From Candidatus Krumholzibacteriota bacterium (lineage in GTDB: Bacteria; Krumholzibacteriota; Krumholzibacteriia; Krumholzibacteriales; Krumholzibacteriaceae): a stretch of DNA of 29,083 nt. Where the stretch lies: assembly GCA_030672805.1 (NCBI GenBank), contig DAOVFR010000002.1, positions 1 through 29,083 on the forward strand, read 5' to 3'. The notes beneath the pieces are model-generated. The model made no database searches, was not told where the DNA came from, and worked only from the letters and a program-made list of their open reading frames with translations. Positions 14,830 through 23,337 of this stretch are shown in pieces. Numbering within the stretch: the stretch's first letter is position 1; every line of letters begins with the position of its first letter. The position numbers were made by a program, and so were the translations under genes.

Positions 14830-15733
14830 TGTCAACCTCACCCCCATCCTCCTTCACCTTCGCAATGAAGATATCATGCAGCGACATCTCCCCGATCTCG
14901 AACTTCTCGACTTTCCCCCTGTCGATGGCGAAACGGAGAACGTCGTTCGGTTTCATGTCGGGGCCAAGGGTCAGGGACAGCTCCCGGCCGAAATCGCGGA
15001 CCTGCTCGATGCCGGGATGGCCCTCGAACACGGCCCGGTCGCCGGAGAACCTCATGGTCACAACGTTCTTGCTGAATTGCATCTTTACATCCGCGATCGC
15101 CCCCTCGAGCACCTTGCGTCCCTTGTTGATGAGGCATATCCGCTCGCCCAGCTTCTCGACCTGGTCCATAAGGTGTGTGGAGAGCACCACCGCCCTGCCC
15201 TTCTCCTTCATCTCGATAATGATATCCTTGATCAGCTGGGTATTGATCGGATCGAGACCCGCGAACGGCTCGTCGAGGATCACGAGCTGCGGGTCGTGGA
15301 GCACCGTCGATATGAACTGTATCTTCTGCTGCATCCCCTTCGACAACGATTCGACCGTCTTGTCCGCCCAGCCGGCCAGGTCCACCCGCTCGAGCCACCT
15401 CCCGGCCCGTTCCGATGCGGTCCGCGCGGGAATACCCTTGATCTCCCCGAGGAACACGAGGAGATCGAGCACCTTCATCCTCCGGTACAGTCCTCGTTCC
15501 TCCGGCAGATAGCCGATCCGCTCCTTGACGCTTTCGCTGAACGCCTCCCCGAATATCCTGATCTCACCCTCGTCCGGCTCGATGATCCCCATGATCATAC
15601 GGATCGTCGTCGTCTTGCCGGCGCCGTTCGGCCCGAGGAGCCCGTAGATGCAGCCCGGCTCGATGACGAGGGAAAGCGAATCGACCGCCGTCAGGCCGTC
15701 GTACCTTTTCACGATACTTTTCAGTTCAAGCAA
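14816..15733 (-). CDS. ABC transporter ATPase, NatA-like with DUF4162 tail
   Basis: 305 aa nucleotide-binding subunit. Walker A is GPNGAGKT (34-41), the signature is LSKGMQQ (130-136, in place of LSGGQ) and Walker B plus catalytic Glu is VILDEP (151-156). The switch His lies in LSTHLMDQ. The C-terminal 90 residues (VTMRFSGDRAVFEGH onward) resemble DUF4162, usual in NatA/YhaQ proteins. The start is TTG, chosen because GGAGG lies 7 nt upstream and MLELKSIVKRY is the usual beginning. It is the first gene of the minus-strand operon that includes the permease, two candidate selenoproteins and the PH-like protein. Confidence 0.92.
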   Translation of the reverse strand: MLELKSIVKRYDGLTAVDSLSLVIEPGCIYGLLGPNGAGKTTTIRMIMGIIEPDEGEIRIFGEAFSESVKERIGYLPEERGLYRRMKVLDLLVFLGEIKGIPARTASERAGRWLERVDLAGWADKTVESLSKGMQQKIQFISTVLHDPQLVILDEPFAGLDPINTQLIKDIIIEMKEKGRAVVLSTHLMDQVEKLGERICLINKGRKVLEGAIADVKMQFSKNVVTMRFSGDRAVFEGHPGIEQVRDFGRELSLTLGPDMKPNDVLRFAIDRGKVEKFEIGEMSLHDIFIAKVKEDGGEVDNEVS

Positions 15734-15757
15734 GAACGGTCCTCCCTATTACAGGTT

Positions 15758-15787
15758 ATACTAATGATACGACGGCGTTCCCTGCAA
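15758..15787 (-). promoter_or_regulatory. possible promoter of the ABC/selenoprotein operon
   Basis: On the minus strand TTGCAG (15782-15787) lies 18 nt before TAGTAT (15758-15763). Transcription would begin near 15751, about 18 nt before the TTG start. Both boxes match the consensus only partly. It is the best candidate in the 120-nt gap after rdgB. Confidence 0.35.
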
Positions 15788-15853
15788 GCATTGTAATTGT
15801 ACAGGGCTGACTGCTGCCGGCTCCATGGAAAAGATACAGATTCATGCGCCGTT

Positions 15854-16486
15854 TTATTCTATACACTGCTCCGGCTCGAGCCCGAACTCGCGTACGAGGA
15901 GCCATTTCATCTCGACGAGGGCCCTGTAACGGTGGCTGATCGCGTTCTTCTCCTCCGGGGTCATCTGCGCAACCGTAACCCCCCTGCCGGGAACGAGAAA
16001 CACCGGGTCGTACCCGAACCCGTTCCCGCCCGCCGTCTCCGCGGCTACCCTTCCGTACATCATCCCCTCGGTGACGAGCGGACCGGCCCCCTCCCGGGGT
16101 CCCGGGTACAGCGCCATCACGCACCGGAACCGCGCTCCGCGTTTCTCCACGGGCACCCCCTTCAAGGCCTCGAGCAGCTTCAGGCACCGCTCCCCGTCGG
16201 ACAGGCCGTCGCCCCCGTACCGGGCCGATCGCACACCAGGCGCTCCTTCGAGGGCGTCGACCTCGATGCCGGAGTCATCCGCAAGCGCGGGCATGCCGGT
16301 CGCCCCGTGGACCGCCCTCGCCTTCGTCAAGGCGTTATCGAGAAACGTCTCTCCATCCTCCCGCGGCTCGGGAAAGGGCGGGAAATCGCCCGCATCGAGA
16401 AGCTCGACATCGAGACCGCCCAGAATATTTCTGATCTCCGCTATCTTTCCCCCGTTCCTCGTGGCGAGAACGATCTTCATGCCCAT
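15854..16486 (-). CDS. rdgB: RdgB/HAM1 family XTP/dITP diphosphatase
   Basis: 210 aa. It hydrolyses non-canonical purine nucleotides (dITP, XTP) to monophosphates, keeping them out of DNA and RNA. Family motifs: the N-terminal substrate loop LATRNGGK, the catalytic/metal segment ALADDSGIEVDAL, GVRSARY, ARFRCVMAL and FGYDPVF, with SHRYRAL near the C terminus. The start at 16486 uses AAGGTG inside the end of rph; an ATG two codons later is also possible. It overlaps rph by 10 nt and closes the smpB-amidase-gerM-murI-rph-rdgB run. Confidence 0.95.
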   Translation of the reverse strand: MGMKIVLATRNGGKIAEIRNILGGLDVELLDAGDFPPFPEPREDGETFLDNALTKARAVHGATGMPALADDSGIEVDALEGAPGVRSARYGGDGLSDGERCLKLLEALKGVPVEKRGARFRCVMALYPGPREGAGPLVTEGMMYGRVAAETAGGNGFGYDPVFLVPGRGVTVAQMTPEEKNAISHRYRALVEMKWLLVREFGLEPEQCIE

Positions 16487-17184
16487 CGCAGCACCTTTTT
16501 CTGTTCCCGTATCAGCCGTTTGATACCGAGTCCCGCCGACTTCAGCATCCGGGCCAGGTCCTCATCGCTGAAAAAGCCGTTCTCCGCCGTTCCCTGGACC
16601 TCGACATATTCGCCCCGGTCATTCATGACAACGTTCATGTCGACCTCCGCGGTCGAGTCCTCGGAATAGTCCAGGTCGATCATGATCTTCCCGCCGATGA
16701 CTCCGACACTCGCCGCGGCCAGGAAGCTCCGCACCGATTTCTCCAGCCCCAATCCCTTGAGCGCGTCCACGAGCGCCACGAACCCGCCCGTGATCGCGGC
16801 CGTCCGCGTGCCGCCGTCCGCCTCGATAACATCGCAGTCGATGACGATCGTACGCTCCCCGATCCCCTCGAGGTCAACCGCCGCCCTGAGTGAGCGGCCG
16901 ATCAGCCTCTGGATCTCGTGTGTCCTTCCCTTGACCCTCCCCCGTATCGATTCGCGGGGGATCCTCCTGGGGCTCGACCGGGGAAGCATCCCGTACTCGG
17001 CGGTGATCCAGCCTTTTCCCGCTCCCCTTAGGAAGGGCGGCACGGATTCGTCGACCGTGGCCGTGCATATAACCCTCGTACGTCCCGTTTCGATCAGGAC
17101 CGATCCTTCAGCGCCCTTGATATAATGCCGGTTTATCTTCACCGGTCTCAGTTCGTTCCGTTTCCTTCCGTCATGCCTGGCCAT
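16477..17184 (-). CDS. rph: ribonuclease PH
   Basis: 235 aa phosphorolytic 3'-5' exoribonuclease that trims tRNA 3' ends. The full family pattern is present: RHDGRKRNELRPVKI, GSVLIETGRTRVICTATV, GWITAEYGMLPRSSPRR, the RGRVKGRTHEIQRLIGRSLRA region with basic RNA-binding residues, CDVIEADGGTRTAAITGG and the DLDYSEDSTAEVDMN metal-site stretch. It starts 30 nt after murI and its stop overlaps the rdgB start. The length is typical. Confidence 0.97.
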   Translation of the reverse strand: MARHDGRKRNELRPVKINRHYIKGAEGSVLIETGRTRVICTATVDESVPPFLRGAGKGWITAEYGMLPRSSPRRIPRESIRGRVKGRTHEIQRLIGRSLRAAVDLEGIGERTIVIDCDVIEADGGTRTAAITGGFVALVDALKGLGLEKSVRSFLAAASVGVIGGKIMIDLDYSEDSTAEVDMNVVMNDRGEYVEVQGTAENGFFSDEDLARMLKSAGLGIKRLIREQKKVLRWA

Positions 17185-17214
17185 GCCTCGCCTTCCTGTT
17201 TCCTGCTGCGATCG

Positions 17215-18018
17215 TTACAGTTCAACGTGTTCGACCTTCTCGATCCTCCTGCCGAGGAACCGTTCGCCCACTTCCCTGAAGGTATAGGGGATATCACTGA
17301 GGTAGACGGTGATGCCGCCACGGCTCCCGCTGCCGCCGGTGCCGTCGCGCTCCAGAATGTCCGCCACCTCGATCGCCGTCTCCCGGGCGGAATCGACAAG
17401 AATGACATCCCCACCCATCACGCGCGAAATCACACCCTTGAGCAGCGGGTAGTGTGTGCAGCCGAGTACGAGCGTATCCGCGCCGAACTCGACGAGTGGT
17501 TCCAGGTAGCGCCGCGCGGTGATATAGGCGACCTCATCGTCGAGCCATCCCTCCTCGGCGAGCGGGACAAACAGGGGACAGGATTGGACGCGTATCTCGA
17601 GCCCCGGGTCAATCGCCTTCAGCGCCTTCGTGTACGCGCCCGACGCGATCGTCGCCGTCGTGCCTATCACCCCGATCCGTTTGCGGCGCGTCGCCGCGGC
17701 AGCGGCCATCGCGCCCGGCTCCAGCACACCGACAACGGGGATCTCCTCCCCCTCCCGCAGCTTCGGGAGCGCGAGCGACGAGGCGGTATTGCAGGCCACA
17801 ACGATCAGCTTCACGTTCATCGACTTGAGAAACCCCAGGTTCTTCCTCGAGAAACGCAGCACCGTCTCGGGGCTCTTCGTGCCGTATGGAAGCCGGGCCG
17901 TATCCCCAAAATAGATGATGTCCTCGCCGGGCAGCCGGTCCATGATCTCGCGTACGACGGTCATCCCGCCGATCCCGGAATCGAAAACACCGACAGCCCG
18001 CGTATCCTTGCCTGCCAT
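17215..18018 (-). CDS. murI: glutamate racemase
   Basis: 267 aa cofactor-independent racemase making D-glutamate for peptidoglycan. VFDSGIGGMTV opens the protein. The two catalytic cysteines lie in VVACNTASS (Cys76) and LGCTHYPLL (Cys188), with YFGDTARLPYG between the start and the first. Active-site acidic and His residues appear in the expected places. It sits between gerM (60 nt upstream) and rph (30 nt downstream). This order is well known in Bacillus-type genomes, which is notable in an apparently diderm genome. Confidence 0.97.
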   Translation of the reverse strand: MAGKDTRAVGVFDSGIGGMTVVREIMDRLPGEDIIYFGDTARLPYGTKSPETVLRFSRKNLGFLKSMNVKLIVVACNTASSLALPKLREGEEIPVVGVLEPGAMAAAAATRRKRIGVIGTTATIASGAYTKALKAIDPGLEIRVQSCPLFVPLAEEGWLDDEVAYITARRYLEPLVEFGADTLVLGCTHYPLLKGVISRVMGGDVILVDSARETAIEVADILERDGTGGSGSRGGITVYLSDIPYTFREVGERFLGRRIEKVEHVEL

Positions 18019-18078
18019 CGAACCTTCACTTTCCAGTATAATCGACCGGTGGATGGGCCGCCCGGAGACACGCGGTAT

Positions 18079-18642
18079 CTACCTCCACCTCAGGATATCG
18101 ATCGGCTTGTCCACCGCGTAATGGCCGGCGAGCGTCTCCACCGGGTACCCTTCCACGAGTAACTGGAGCTTTTGCGCCTGGGGAAAATTTGTGCAGATTG
18201 TTCTGGCGATCATGCCGATCGTGTAGTACTCGGCGGTGCTCCCGCCTGGATGATTCGATACGAACGATCTGTTCATGTCGAGATAGATCATCCGGGACTC
18301 CTCCACCCAGAATACCTGCAGGACCTCGGCCCCGGCCGGGATCGCCGAGACACGGTCCTTCTCCCCGGGACCCCCGATCAGCTCCGAGATGACCGCCCCG
18401 ACCTGTTTCTCGATGCCATCCTCGACAGCTATCTCACGGGTTTCCGGCAGGAGCCTGTCAGCCTGGTTACTTACGAAAAACAATGTAACGCTCCTCGTCT
18501 CCTCGGGAACCCCATGGATCCCGTGTGGCATCTCCCCGTCGGTCATCTGCATCCAACGCCAGATGATGTACATCCCGACGATTGCCACGGCGAGGGCGGC
18601 GAGAACAATGACGATCTTTCTTCCAAGGCTCGTAACGATCAC
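18079..18642 (-). CDS. GerM-domain membrane-anchored protein
   Basis: 187 aa. One N-terminal membrane anchor (about residues 8-28) is followed by an extracytoplasmic GerM domain: VTLFFVSNQADRLLPETREI, VGAVISELIGGPGEKDRVSAIPAGAEVLQVFW, MIYLDMNRSFVSNHPGGSTAEYYTIGMIARTIC and KLQLLVEGYPVETLAGH. GerM was named for a spore germination/sporulation protein of Bacillus, but the domain is widespread in non-spore-formers and is thought to act near peptidoglycan. The start is GTG, with AGGA close upstream. It sits between an amidase gene and murI, supporting a cell-wall role. Confidence 0.88.
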   Translation of the reverse strand: MIVTSLGRKIVIVLAALAVAIVGMYIIWRWMQMTDGEMPHGIHGVPEETRSVTLFFVSNQADRLLPETREIAVEDGIEKQVGAVISELIGGPGEKDRVSAIPAGAEVLQVFWVEESRMIYLDMNRSFVSNHPGGSTAEYYTIGMIARTICTNFPQAQKLQLLVEGYPVETLAGHYAVDKPIDILRWR

Positions 18643-18696
18643 TCTTTCCTGCCGGCCGGGATACCCACGCAGAGCACGGCAAAGACCGACGCGGGA

Positions 18697-20304
18697 TCAG
18701 TTCCCGCCCGCGCCGCGTCTGTTGTACCGATTCTGGTAGCGCTTGACCGCAGCGACGATTCCCTTGACGACGTTCAGCCGGAAGAGCGGGTCCTGGAGCA
18801 GCTTTTCCTCCTCGGGATTCGACAGAAAGGCGATCTCAAAAAGCACGGCCGGCATGCGCAGGCCCCGAAGCACCTTAAATCCCGCCTGCTTGACGCCCCT
18901 GTTCCTGATTTCGAGTACCTTGCTCAGCTCACGCTGAACCATCTCCGCCAGTTCGCTGCTCTCGTTGATAAACTCATTCTGGACCATGTCCCATAGGATG
19001 AAATCGAGGTCGTCCAGCTCTTCAGGGCTGGTCCCGGAATTCTCGAACCGGAGAGACGCGTTCTCCTCGCGCGCCAGTCGCGCCTCCTCCTCCGTCCGCG
19101 CAGGGGCGAGGAAAAACGTCTCGAAGCCCCCAGCGTCCGGGTGGAACCACCCGTTACAGTGTATGCTGATAAAGAGGTCCGCACCCCTGGAATTCGCGAT
19201 CTCCGCCCGGCGCCCGAGCGGAATGAGCTCGTCCCCGGTGCGTGTCATGACCACCTCGACACCGAGCTCTTCTTCCAGGCGTTCCCGCAGCATCCCCGCA
19301 ATATCGAGGTTGACGTTCTTTTCCATTATCCCCGACTCGCTTACCTTTCCATTATCGATGCCCCCGTGGCCGGGGTCGATCGCGACGATCCGTACCGGCA
19401 CCTGCGCCCTCGCCCGTGAATCATCGTCGAGTATCTCGAGCATTCGCTTGCCGGCAAAGTCAACGTCGGGTATCTCGGGCAGCTCGCCCTTCTCGAGAAA
19501 GATGACGAGGCGTTTGCCGGCATCCGGGGCGCCGGGGTCTGCCTCGAACTCTACCCTGAAACGGGCCGCCGCCCTCTTGACGCCGAAGAAAAGATACGCA
19601 TCCCTCTCGGTCTGTTCGGCGCGCACCCTTATGAACAGTCCGTGCTCCCCGGCAGTCGCGAGCTTCAGTGGATTGAGCCTCCCCCCGTATATCTTGAGGC
19701 GAAGCAACCCCGGCGTCTCGCTGTCGACGTGGTAGAGAAGTTCCTCCGTCAGGGCAAGGACCGCCCTTGTTCCATCCTCGCCGTCTTCGAACGTGATGCC
19801 CGTGACGTTGTAATCCGGCGATCCGATAGTGAGCACGAGCCGCTTCTCGTCCAGCTCAACCTTATCGAGCGACCTGGATGCAAGAATCTCCCCGATGAAT
19901 TCGAGGGGTATCATGACCGAGCCGTTCTCGTACCTGACCGGCACGCGCATGAGGATCGGTTTCCCATCGACCATGACGACACGCGTATCGATCGTGAAGA
20001 GGTAGCGGTGTATATCTATCTTCAGGGTCAGTTTCCACGCACCGGGGTTCCAGTACTTCGTCGCCTTGAAGATCCGGGCAAGGTCGTATCCCGACAGGCA
20101 GAGCTCATTGCTGTCATGCTCGAGCCGGTAGAGCTTGATGTCCTCGGTCTGCCTGCCGTCCGCATACACGACGCCAAGGGGCTCCCTGACCGGGTCGGAA
20201 GACCGGGCGAATGATCCGGCGGCGGAGACCAGGCACAGCCAAGCCGCGATAGCCGCGGCCGCGATCGGGGCCTTTCTGAAGGAACCTGTGCGTTTCATCG
20301 GCAT
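18697..20304 (-). CDS. N-acetylmuramoyl-L-alanine amidase (Amidase_3) with N-terminal stalk domain
   Basis: About 535 aa exported zinc amidase that removes stem peptides from peptidoglycan. The signal peptide spans about residues 3-33. Next comes a copper-amine-oxidase-N/stalk-like domain (about 35-165, with VDGKPILMRVPVRYENGSVMIPLEFIGE split over its second half), then an AMIN-like beta domain (about 165-290). The catalytic Amidase_3 domain occupies the rest. Zn ligands and the catalytic site are in IDPGHGG (about 310), the Glu of IMEKNV, SIHCN (about 381) and the Glu of LFEIAFLSN (about 490). An insert with ENSGTSPEELDDLDF lies within the catalytic domain. Start codons at 20328 (GTG), 20304 and 20298 are all possible; I prefer 20304 for spacing to GGAAAAG. 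It overlaps or abuts smpB. Confidence 0.92.
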   Translation of the reverse strand: MPMKRTGSFRKAPIAAAAIAAWLCLVSAAGSFARSSDPVREPLGVVYADGRQTEDIKLYRLEHDSNELCLSGYDLARIFKATKYWNPGAWKLTLKIDIHRYLFTIDTRVVMVDGKPILMRVPVRYENGSVMIPLEFIGEILASRSLDKVELDEKRLVLTIGSPDYNVTGITFEDGEDGTRAVLALTEELLYHVDSETPGLLRLKIYGGRLNPLKLATAGEHGLFIRVRAEQTERDAYLFFGVKRAAARFRVEFEADPGAPDAGKRLVIFLEKGELPEIPDVDFAGKRMLEILDDDSRARAQVPVRIVAIDPGHGGIDNGKVSESGIMEKNVNLDIAGMLRERLEEELGVEVVMTRTGDELIPLGRRAEIANSRGADLFISIHCNGWFHPDAGGFETFFLAPARTEEEARLAREENASLRFENSGTSPEELDDLDFILWDMVQNEFINESSELAEMVQRELSKVLEIRNRGVKQAGFKVLRGLRMPAVLFEIAFLSNPEEEKLLQDPLFRLNVVKGIVAAVKRYQNRYNRRGAGGN

Positions 20305-20311
20305 TTGCTGA

Positions 20312-20770
20312 TCAGCTTTTCCGTTCACGATCCTTGAACGCCCGCCTCATCTCCCTCTTTGCGTCACGCTCGGCGATCTCACGACGCTTGTCGAAGGTCC
20401 TCCTGCCCCGGGCGAGCCCGAGCTCGACCTTCACCCTGCCCGCATCGTTGAAGTAGAGGCGGAGCGGCACGAGCGTCAATCCCTTCTCCCTCACCTTGCC
20501 GTATATCCGCTTGATCTCGCGGGCATGCATAAGGAGCTTCCGCGTCCTGGTCGGATCATGGTTGAACCGGTTCCCCATCGAGTAATGGCTGATATGCGAG
20601 TTGTGCAGGTACAGCTCCCCGTCCTCGACGGCGGCATACGAATCCCTGAGGTTCGCCTGTCCTTCCCGCAGGGCTTTGACCTCGGTGCCCTTGAGTACGA
20701 GACCGGCTTCCATCTTCTCGAGGATCTGGTAGTCGTGCCGGGCCTTTCTGTTCGTGCAGATGTTCTTCAT
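20312..20770 (-). CDS. smpB: SsrA-binding protein SmpB
   Basis: 152 aa partner of tmRNA in ribosome rescue. Signatures: ICTNRKARHDYQILEKMEAGLVLKGTEVK split over the first 30 residues, AVEDGELYLHNSHISHY, RTRKLLMHAREI, GLTLVPLRLYF and the basic tail VELGLARGRRTFDKR followed by KREMRRAFKDR. The ATG at 20770 gives the family's usual beginning; a 53-codon upstream extension does not resemble SmpB and is rejected. It heads the minus-strand operon continuing with the amidase gene. No ssrA (tmRNA) gene is seen in the window. Confidence 0.96.
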   Translation of the reverse strand: MKNICTNRKARHDYQILEKMEAGLVLKGTEVKALREGQANLRDSYAAVEDGELYLHNSHISHYSMGNRFNHDPTRTRKLLMHAREIKRIYGKVREKGLTLVPLRLYFNDAGRVKVELGLARGRRTFDKRREIAERDAKREMRRAFKDRERKS

Positions 20771-20937
20771 ACCACGTGATACCCCCGGGGGCCCTGTTCT
20801 CTCCTGCCGTATGCGAAAAAGCGGGAATTGCCCGTGTAAAACGAAAGCTATCAGAGGGATAAGGGGCATGCAAGTCAAAAAGATCCAGGATGCGCCCCCG
20901 TGCGCCCCCATAGTTTCCGCTTGATTCACCGGTTGAT

Positions 20938-20943
20938 TATACT
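20938..20943 (+). promoter_or_regulatory. possible -10 box for the TPR/SpoIID operon
   Basis: TATACT lies about 57 nt before the ATG at 21000 in the divergent spacer with smpB. The -35 region 17-18 nt upstream (TTTCCG or TTCCGC) is weak, so only the -10 is marked. Confidence 0.3.
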
Positions 20944-20999
20944 ACAATGGAGCAACCTGGTATTCACCCGAAATCATCAGCATGGTCCTGGAGGAAGAG

Positions 21000-21707
21000 A
21001 TGAACAAGTGGAAAGCTTTCTGCCGGCTCGCACCGCTGCTCGTTTCGGCAAGCCTCATGGCCGTATTCGCCGAAGCGCAACAGGAAACCGCCGGGCAGGA
21101 GACCGGTGACATGCCGTCCGTCTATTACGCCCGGGCGGACAGCTGCCTCGATAGGAGTGACTTCAGGGGAGCCATTGCGTGCCTGAAAAATGCGCTCGAC
21201 GCTTCCAGCGACGACACGTTCCGGTCGAAGGTCCAATGGGAAATCGCGAGCATCTACAGCTTCTTCCTGGAGGATTACTCCGGCGCCGAGAAGGAGTACA
21301 AGAAATTCATCGAGCAGTTCCGCGGGGATCCCCACATCGACGAGGCGAACTTCAGGCTGGGCAAGATCTACTTCAACAAGAAGGACCCCTCCAGGGCGGC
21401 CGAGTACCTGAAGAATGTCAGCTACGACTCCGAGTTCTACAACGAGGCTCAAAGCCTGCTGACCTGGCTCCAGGACCACTGGAAAACCGAGTCGTACTTT
21501 CATGCAAAGAAGATAATGATCGGCATCTCGATCCTCGAGATAGCCTTCGTGATATGCTGGATCCTGCTGGGGAACGAACACCAGATCCACATCATCATCA
21601 AGCGCCCGAGCTTCGTCGGTCTGTTCATCCTTGTCCTGATCTTCCTCATGGTGAAGCTCTATTTCAACTTCATGCTCTACAACCTCCTGCAGGGAATGAT
21701 GAGTTAG
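21000..21707 (+). CDS. TPR-like exported protein with two C-terminal membrane segments
   Basis: 235 aa. The signal peptide (about 1-28, ending FAEAQ) is followed by three or four tetratricopeptide-like repeats of the YbgF/BamD kind (YYARADSCLDRSDFRGAIACL, EDYSGAEKEYKKFIEQF, DEANFRLGKIYFNKKDPSRAAEYL). Two hydrophobic segments near the C terminus follow (IMIGISILEIAFVICWILL and FVGLFILVLIFLMVKLYFNF). The ATG at 21000 is preceded by GGAGGAAGAG; an earlier in-frame ATG at 20982 lies before that site. It begins a plus-strand operon of cell-wall genes. Its role is likely as a scaffold, not an enzyme. Confidence 0.75.
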   Translation: MNKWKAFCRLAPLLVSASLMAVFAEAQQETAGQETGDMPSVYYARADSCLDRSDFRGAIACLKNALDASSDDTFRSKVQWEIASIYSFFLEDYSGAEKEYKKFIEQFRGDPHIDEANFRLGKIYFNKKDPSRAAEYLKNVSYDSEFYNEAQSLLTWLQDHWKTESYFHAKKIMIGISILEIAFVICWILLGNEHQIHIIIKRPSFVGLFILVLIFLMVKLYFNFMLYNLLQGMMS

Positions 21708-21737
21708 CCCCCATTCGCGCAGCCCGGCGGCCACCGA

Positions 21738-23336
21738 ATGCCGGGGGGAAAAGCAGACAGGACTCGAAAGGTCCGGGGACTCTTGACCGGAGGATGTGCT
21801 TTCAGCAAGCCCGGATATCTGATAACCGCCGCGATGGTTCTGCTGACAGCATGGCCGTTCGGCTCCGCGTGCCTTGCAGTCACTTTCGAGGAGGCCGGAT
21901 CGCTCCTCGAGAGGGGACAGTACCTCGAAGCGGTCGACGCCTTCCTGACCCTGTACCGGGAGGGCGCCTCGAGACGTGACGAGGCGCTCGAGCAGGCCGG
22001 CGACATCTTCAATATCTACCTGGATGATCCTGAAGGCGCAAAGAAACACTACGGGAAGCTTCTCGAATCATTCCCGTCATCGGAGTACCGCGACGATGCC
22101 CTGTACAACCTCGCGATGATCGAGCTGGAGGCCGGCCGCACACGCGAGGGCACACGGCTCCTTGCCGAACTCGTATCGGATCACCCGAACAGCTCCCGGA
22201 CGCCCACGGCCCGGTTCTTCCTCGAACGGCTCCGCAGGGGGGAAACCCCGGTGCGGGAGAGGCCCGCCGCCGTTACGGAACGGGAAACGGCCATCAGGGT
22301 CCTGCTCGAGAAGGGAACGGACAATGTAACACTCGTTCCCGCCGGACCGTTCAAGATCTTCGACAGGATCGGTGGTGATATGCTCGCGTCGCTCGAAAGG
22401 GGAACGAGGGTGACCCTATCCCTCACCGCCCGGGGCACGATCGCCCTGATGGACAGGGACCTCGGGCTCGCCACGGCTGTCATGACCTGCGGCCCGAACA
22501 CACTCATCACGTACGGGGAGCACCGGTACCGAGGCGTCATGCAGCTTTCCGTACGCGACGGGCGGCTCATGCTGATCAACCTCGTGCCGGTCGAGTCGTA
22601 CCTTCGGGGCGTCGTTCCGTCCGAGATGCCGGCGTCATGGCCGCCGGAGGCCCTGAAGGCGCAGGCCGTGATCGCCCGCACATACGTTCTCTACCAGGCC
22701 TCGAAACGAACGGGGGCCGGGTTCGATGTTCATCCGACGACAAAATCCCAGGTATACAGGGGAGCATCCGCCGAGGACGGCCGGACCGACAGCGCCATCG
22801 ACGGGACGCGCGGGATCGTCGTGATGCACGGCGACAGGCTCGCGCTGACATACTTCCACTCGAACAGCGGGGGCGCCGTCGAGGATGACCGGGATGTGTG
22901 GTCGACAGACCTTCCGTACCTCGCCGGCCTCGATGACCCCTTCTCTCTCGGGGCCGAAGGGACGGAGTGGTCCTATTTGCTGAAACCGGAAACGGTTGCC
23001 AATCGATTTGGCTTGAAGGGATCATTCGAAAGGATTAGTATAGCCGAACGCTCCCCCAGTGGAAGAGCAGAGGTGCTCGAGCTCGTATCGGATTCAGGAT
23101 CGAGGAAGATAAGCGGCAACCGCTTCAGGGTCGAAATCGACCCCCTCCACATCAAGAGCACCCTGTTCGAGGTGGGAACCGGGCCCGGCGGCCTTGTTCT
23201 GAAGGGCCGCGGGTTCGGACACGGCGTGGGACTCAGCCAGTGGGGCGCCAGGGAGATGTCCCGCAAGGGATACCCCTACAACGAGATACTCGGTTTCTAC
23301 TATCCGGGAACGTCCCTGGCAAGACGGTATAACTGA
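21738..23336 (+). CDS. TPR-SpoIID/LytB fusion protein
   Basis: 532 aa exported protein. A hydrophobic segment (about 28-47) is followed by TPR-like helices (about 50-170: ERGQYLEAVDAFLTLY, DPEGAKKHYGKLLESFP, DDALYNLAMIELEAGRTREG). A linker with beta strands leads to a SpoIID domain (about 265-530). SpoIID features: VESYLRGVVPSEM with the catalytic-type Glu (about 284), EALKAQAVIARTYVLY, TKSQVYRG, YFHSNSGG (about 373) and RGFGHGVGLSQWGA (about 494). SpoIID is the lytic transglycosylase that acts on amidase-denuded glycan during Bacillus engulfment; homologues occur in many non-spore-formers. The amidase gene starts 1 nt after this stop, matching the enzyme order. The start is uncertain because no strong ribosome site precedes 21738. 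Confidence 0.9.
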   Translation: MPGGKADRTRKVRGLLTGGCAFSKPGYLITAAMVLLTAWPFGSACLAVTFEEAGSLLERGQYLEAVDAFLTLYREGASRRDEALEQAGDIFNIYLDDPEGAKKHYGKLLESFPSSEYRDDALYNLAMIELEAGRTREGTRLLAELVSDHPNSSRTPTARFFLERLRRGETPVRERPAAVTERETAIRVLLEKGTDNVTLVPAGPFKIFDRIGGDMLASLERGTRVTLSLTARGTIALMDRDLGLATAVMTCGPNTLITYGEHRYRGVMQLSVRDGRLMLINLVPVESYLRGVVPSEMPASWPPEALKAQAVIARTYVLYQASKRTGAGFDVHPTTKSQVYRGASAEDGRTDSAIDGTRGIVVMHGDRLALTYFHSNSGGAVEDDRDVWSTDLPYLAGLDDPFSLGAEGTEWSYLLKPETVANRFGLKGSFERISIAERSPSGRAEVLELVSDSGSRKISGNRFRVEIDPLHIKSTLFEVGTGPGGLVLKGRGFGHGVGLSQWGAREMSRKGYPYNEILGFYYPGTSLARRYN

Positions 23337-23337
23337 C

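Noticed and set aside
20771..20929. 53-codon N-terminal extension of SmpB
   Set aside because: SmpB proteins begin near MKNICTN, and the extension has no similarity to the family; its hydrophobic stretch would make no sense for a cytoplasmic RNA-binding protein.
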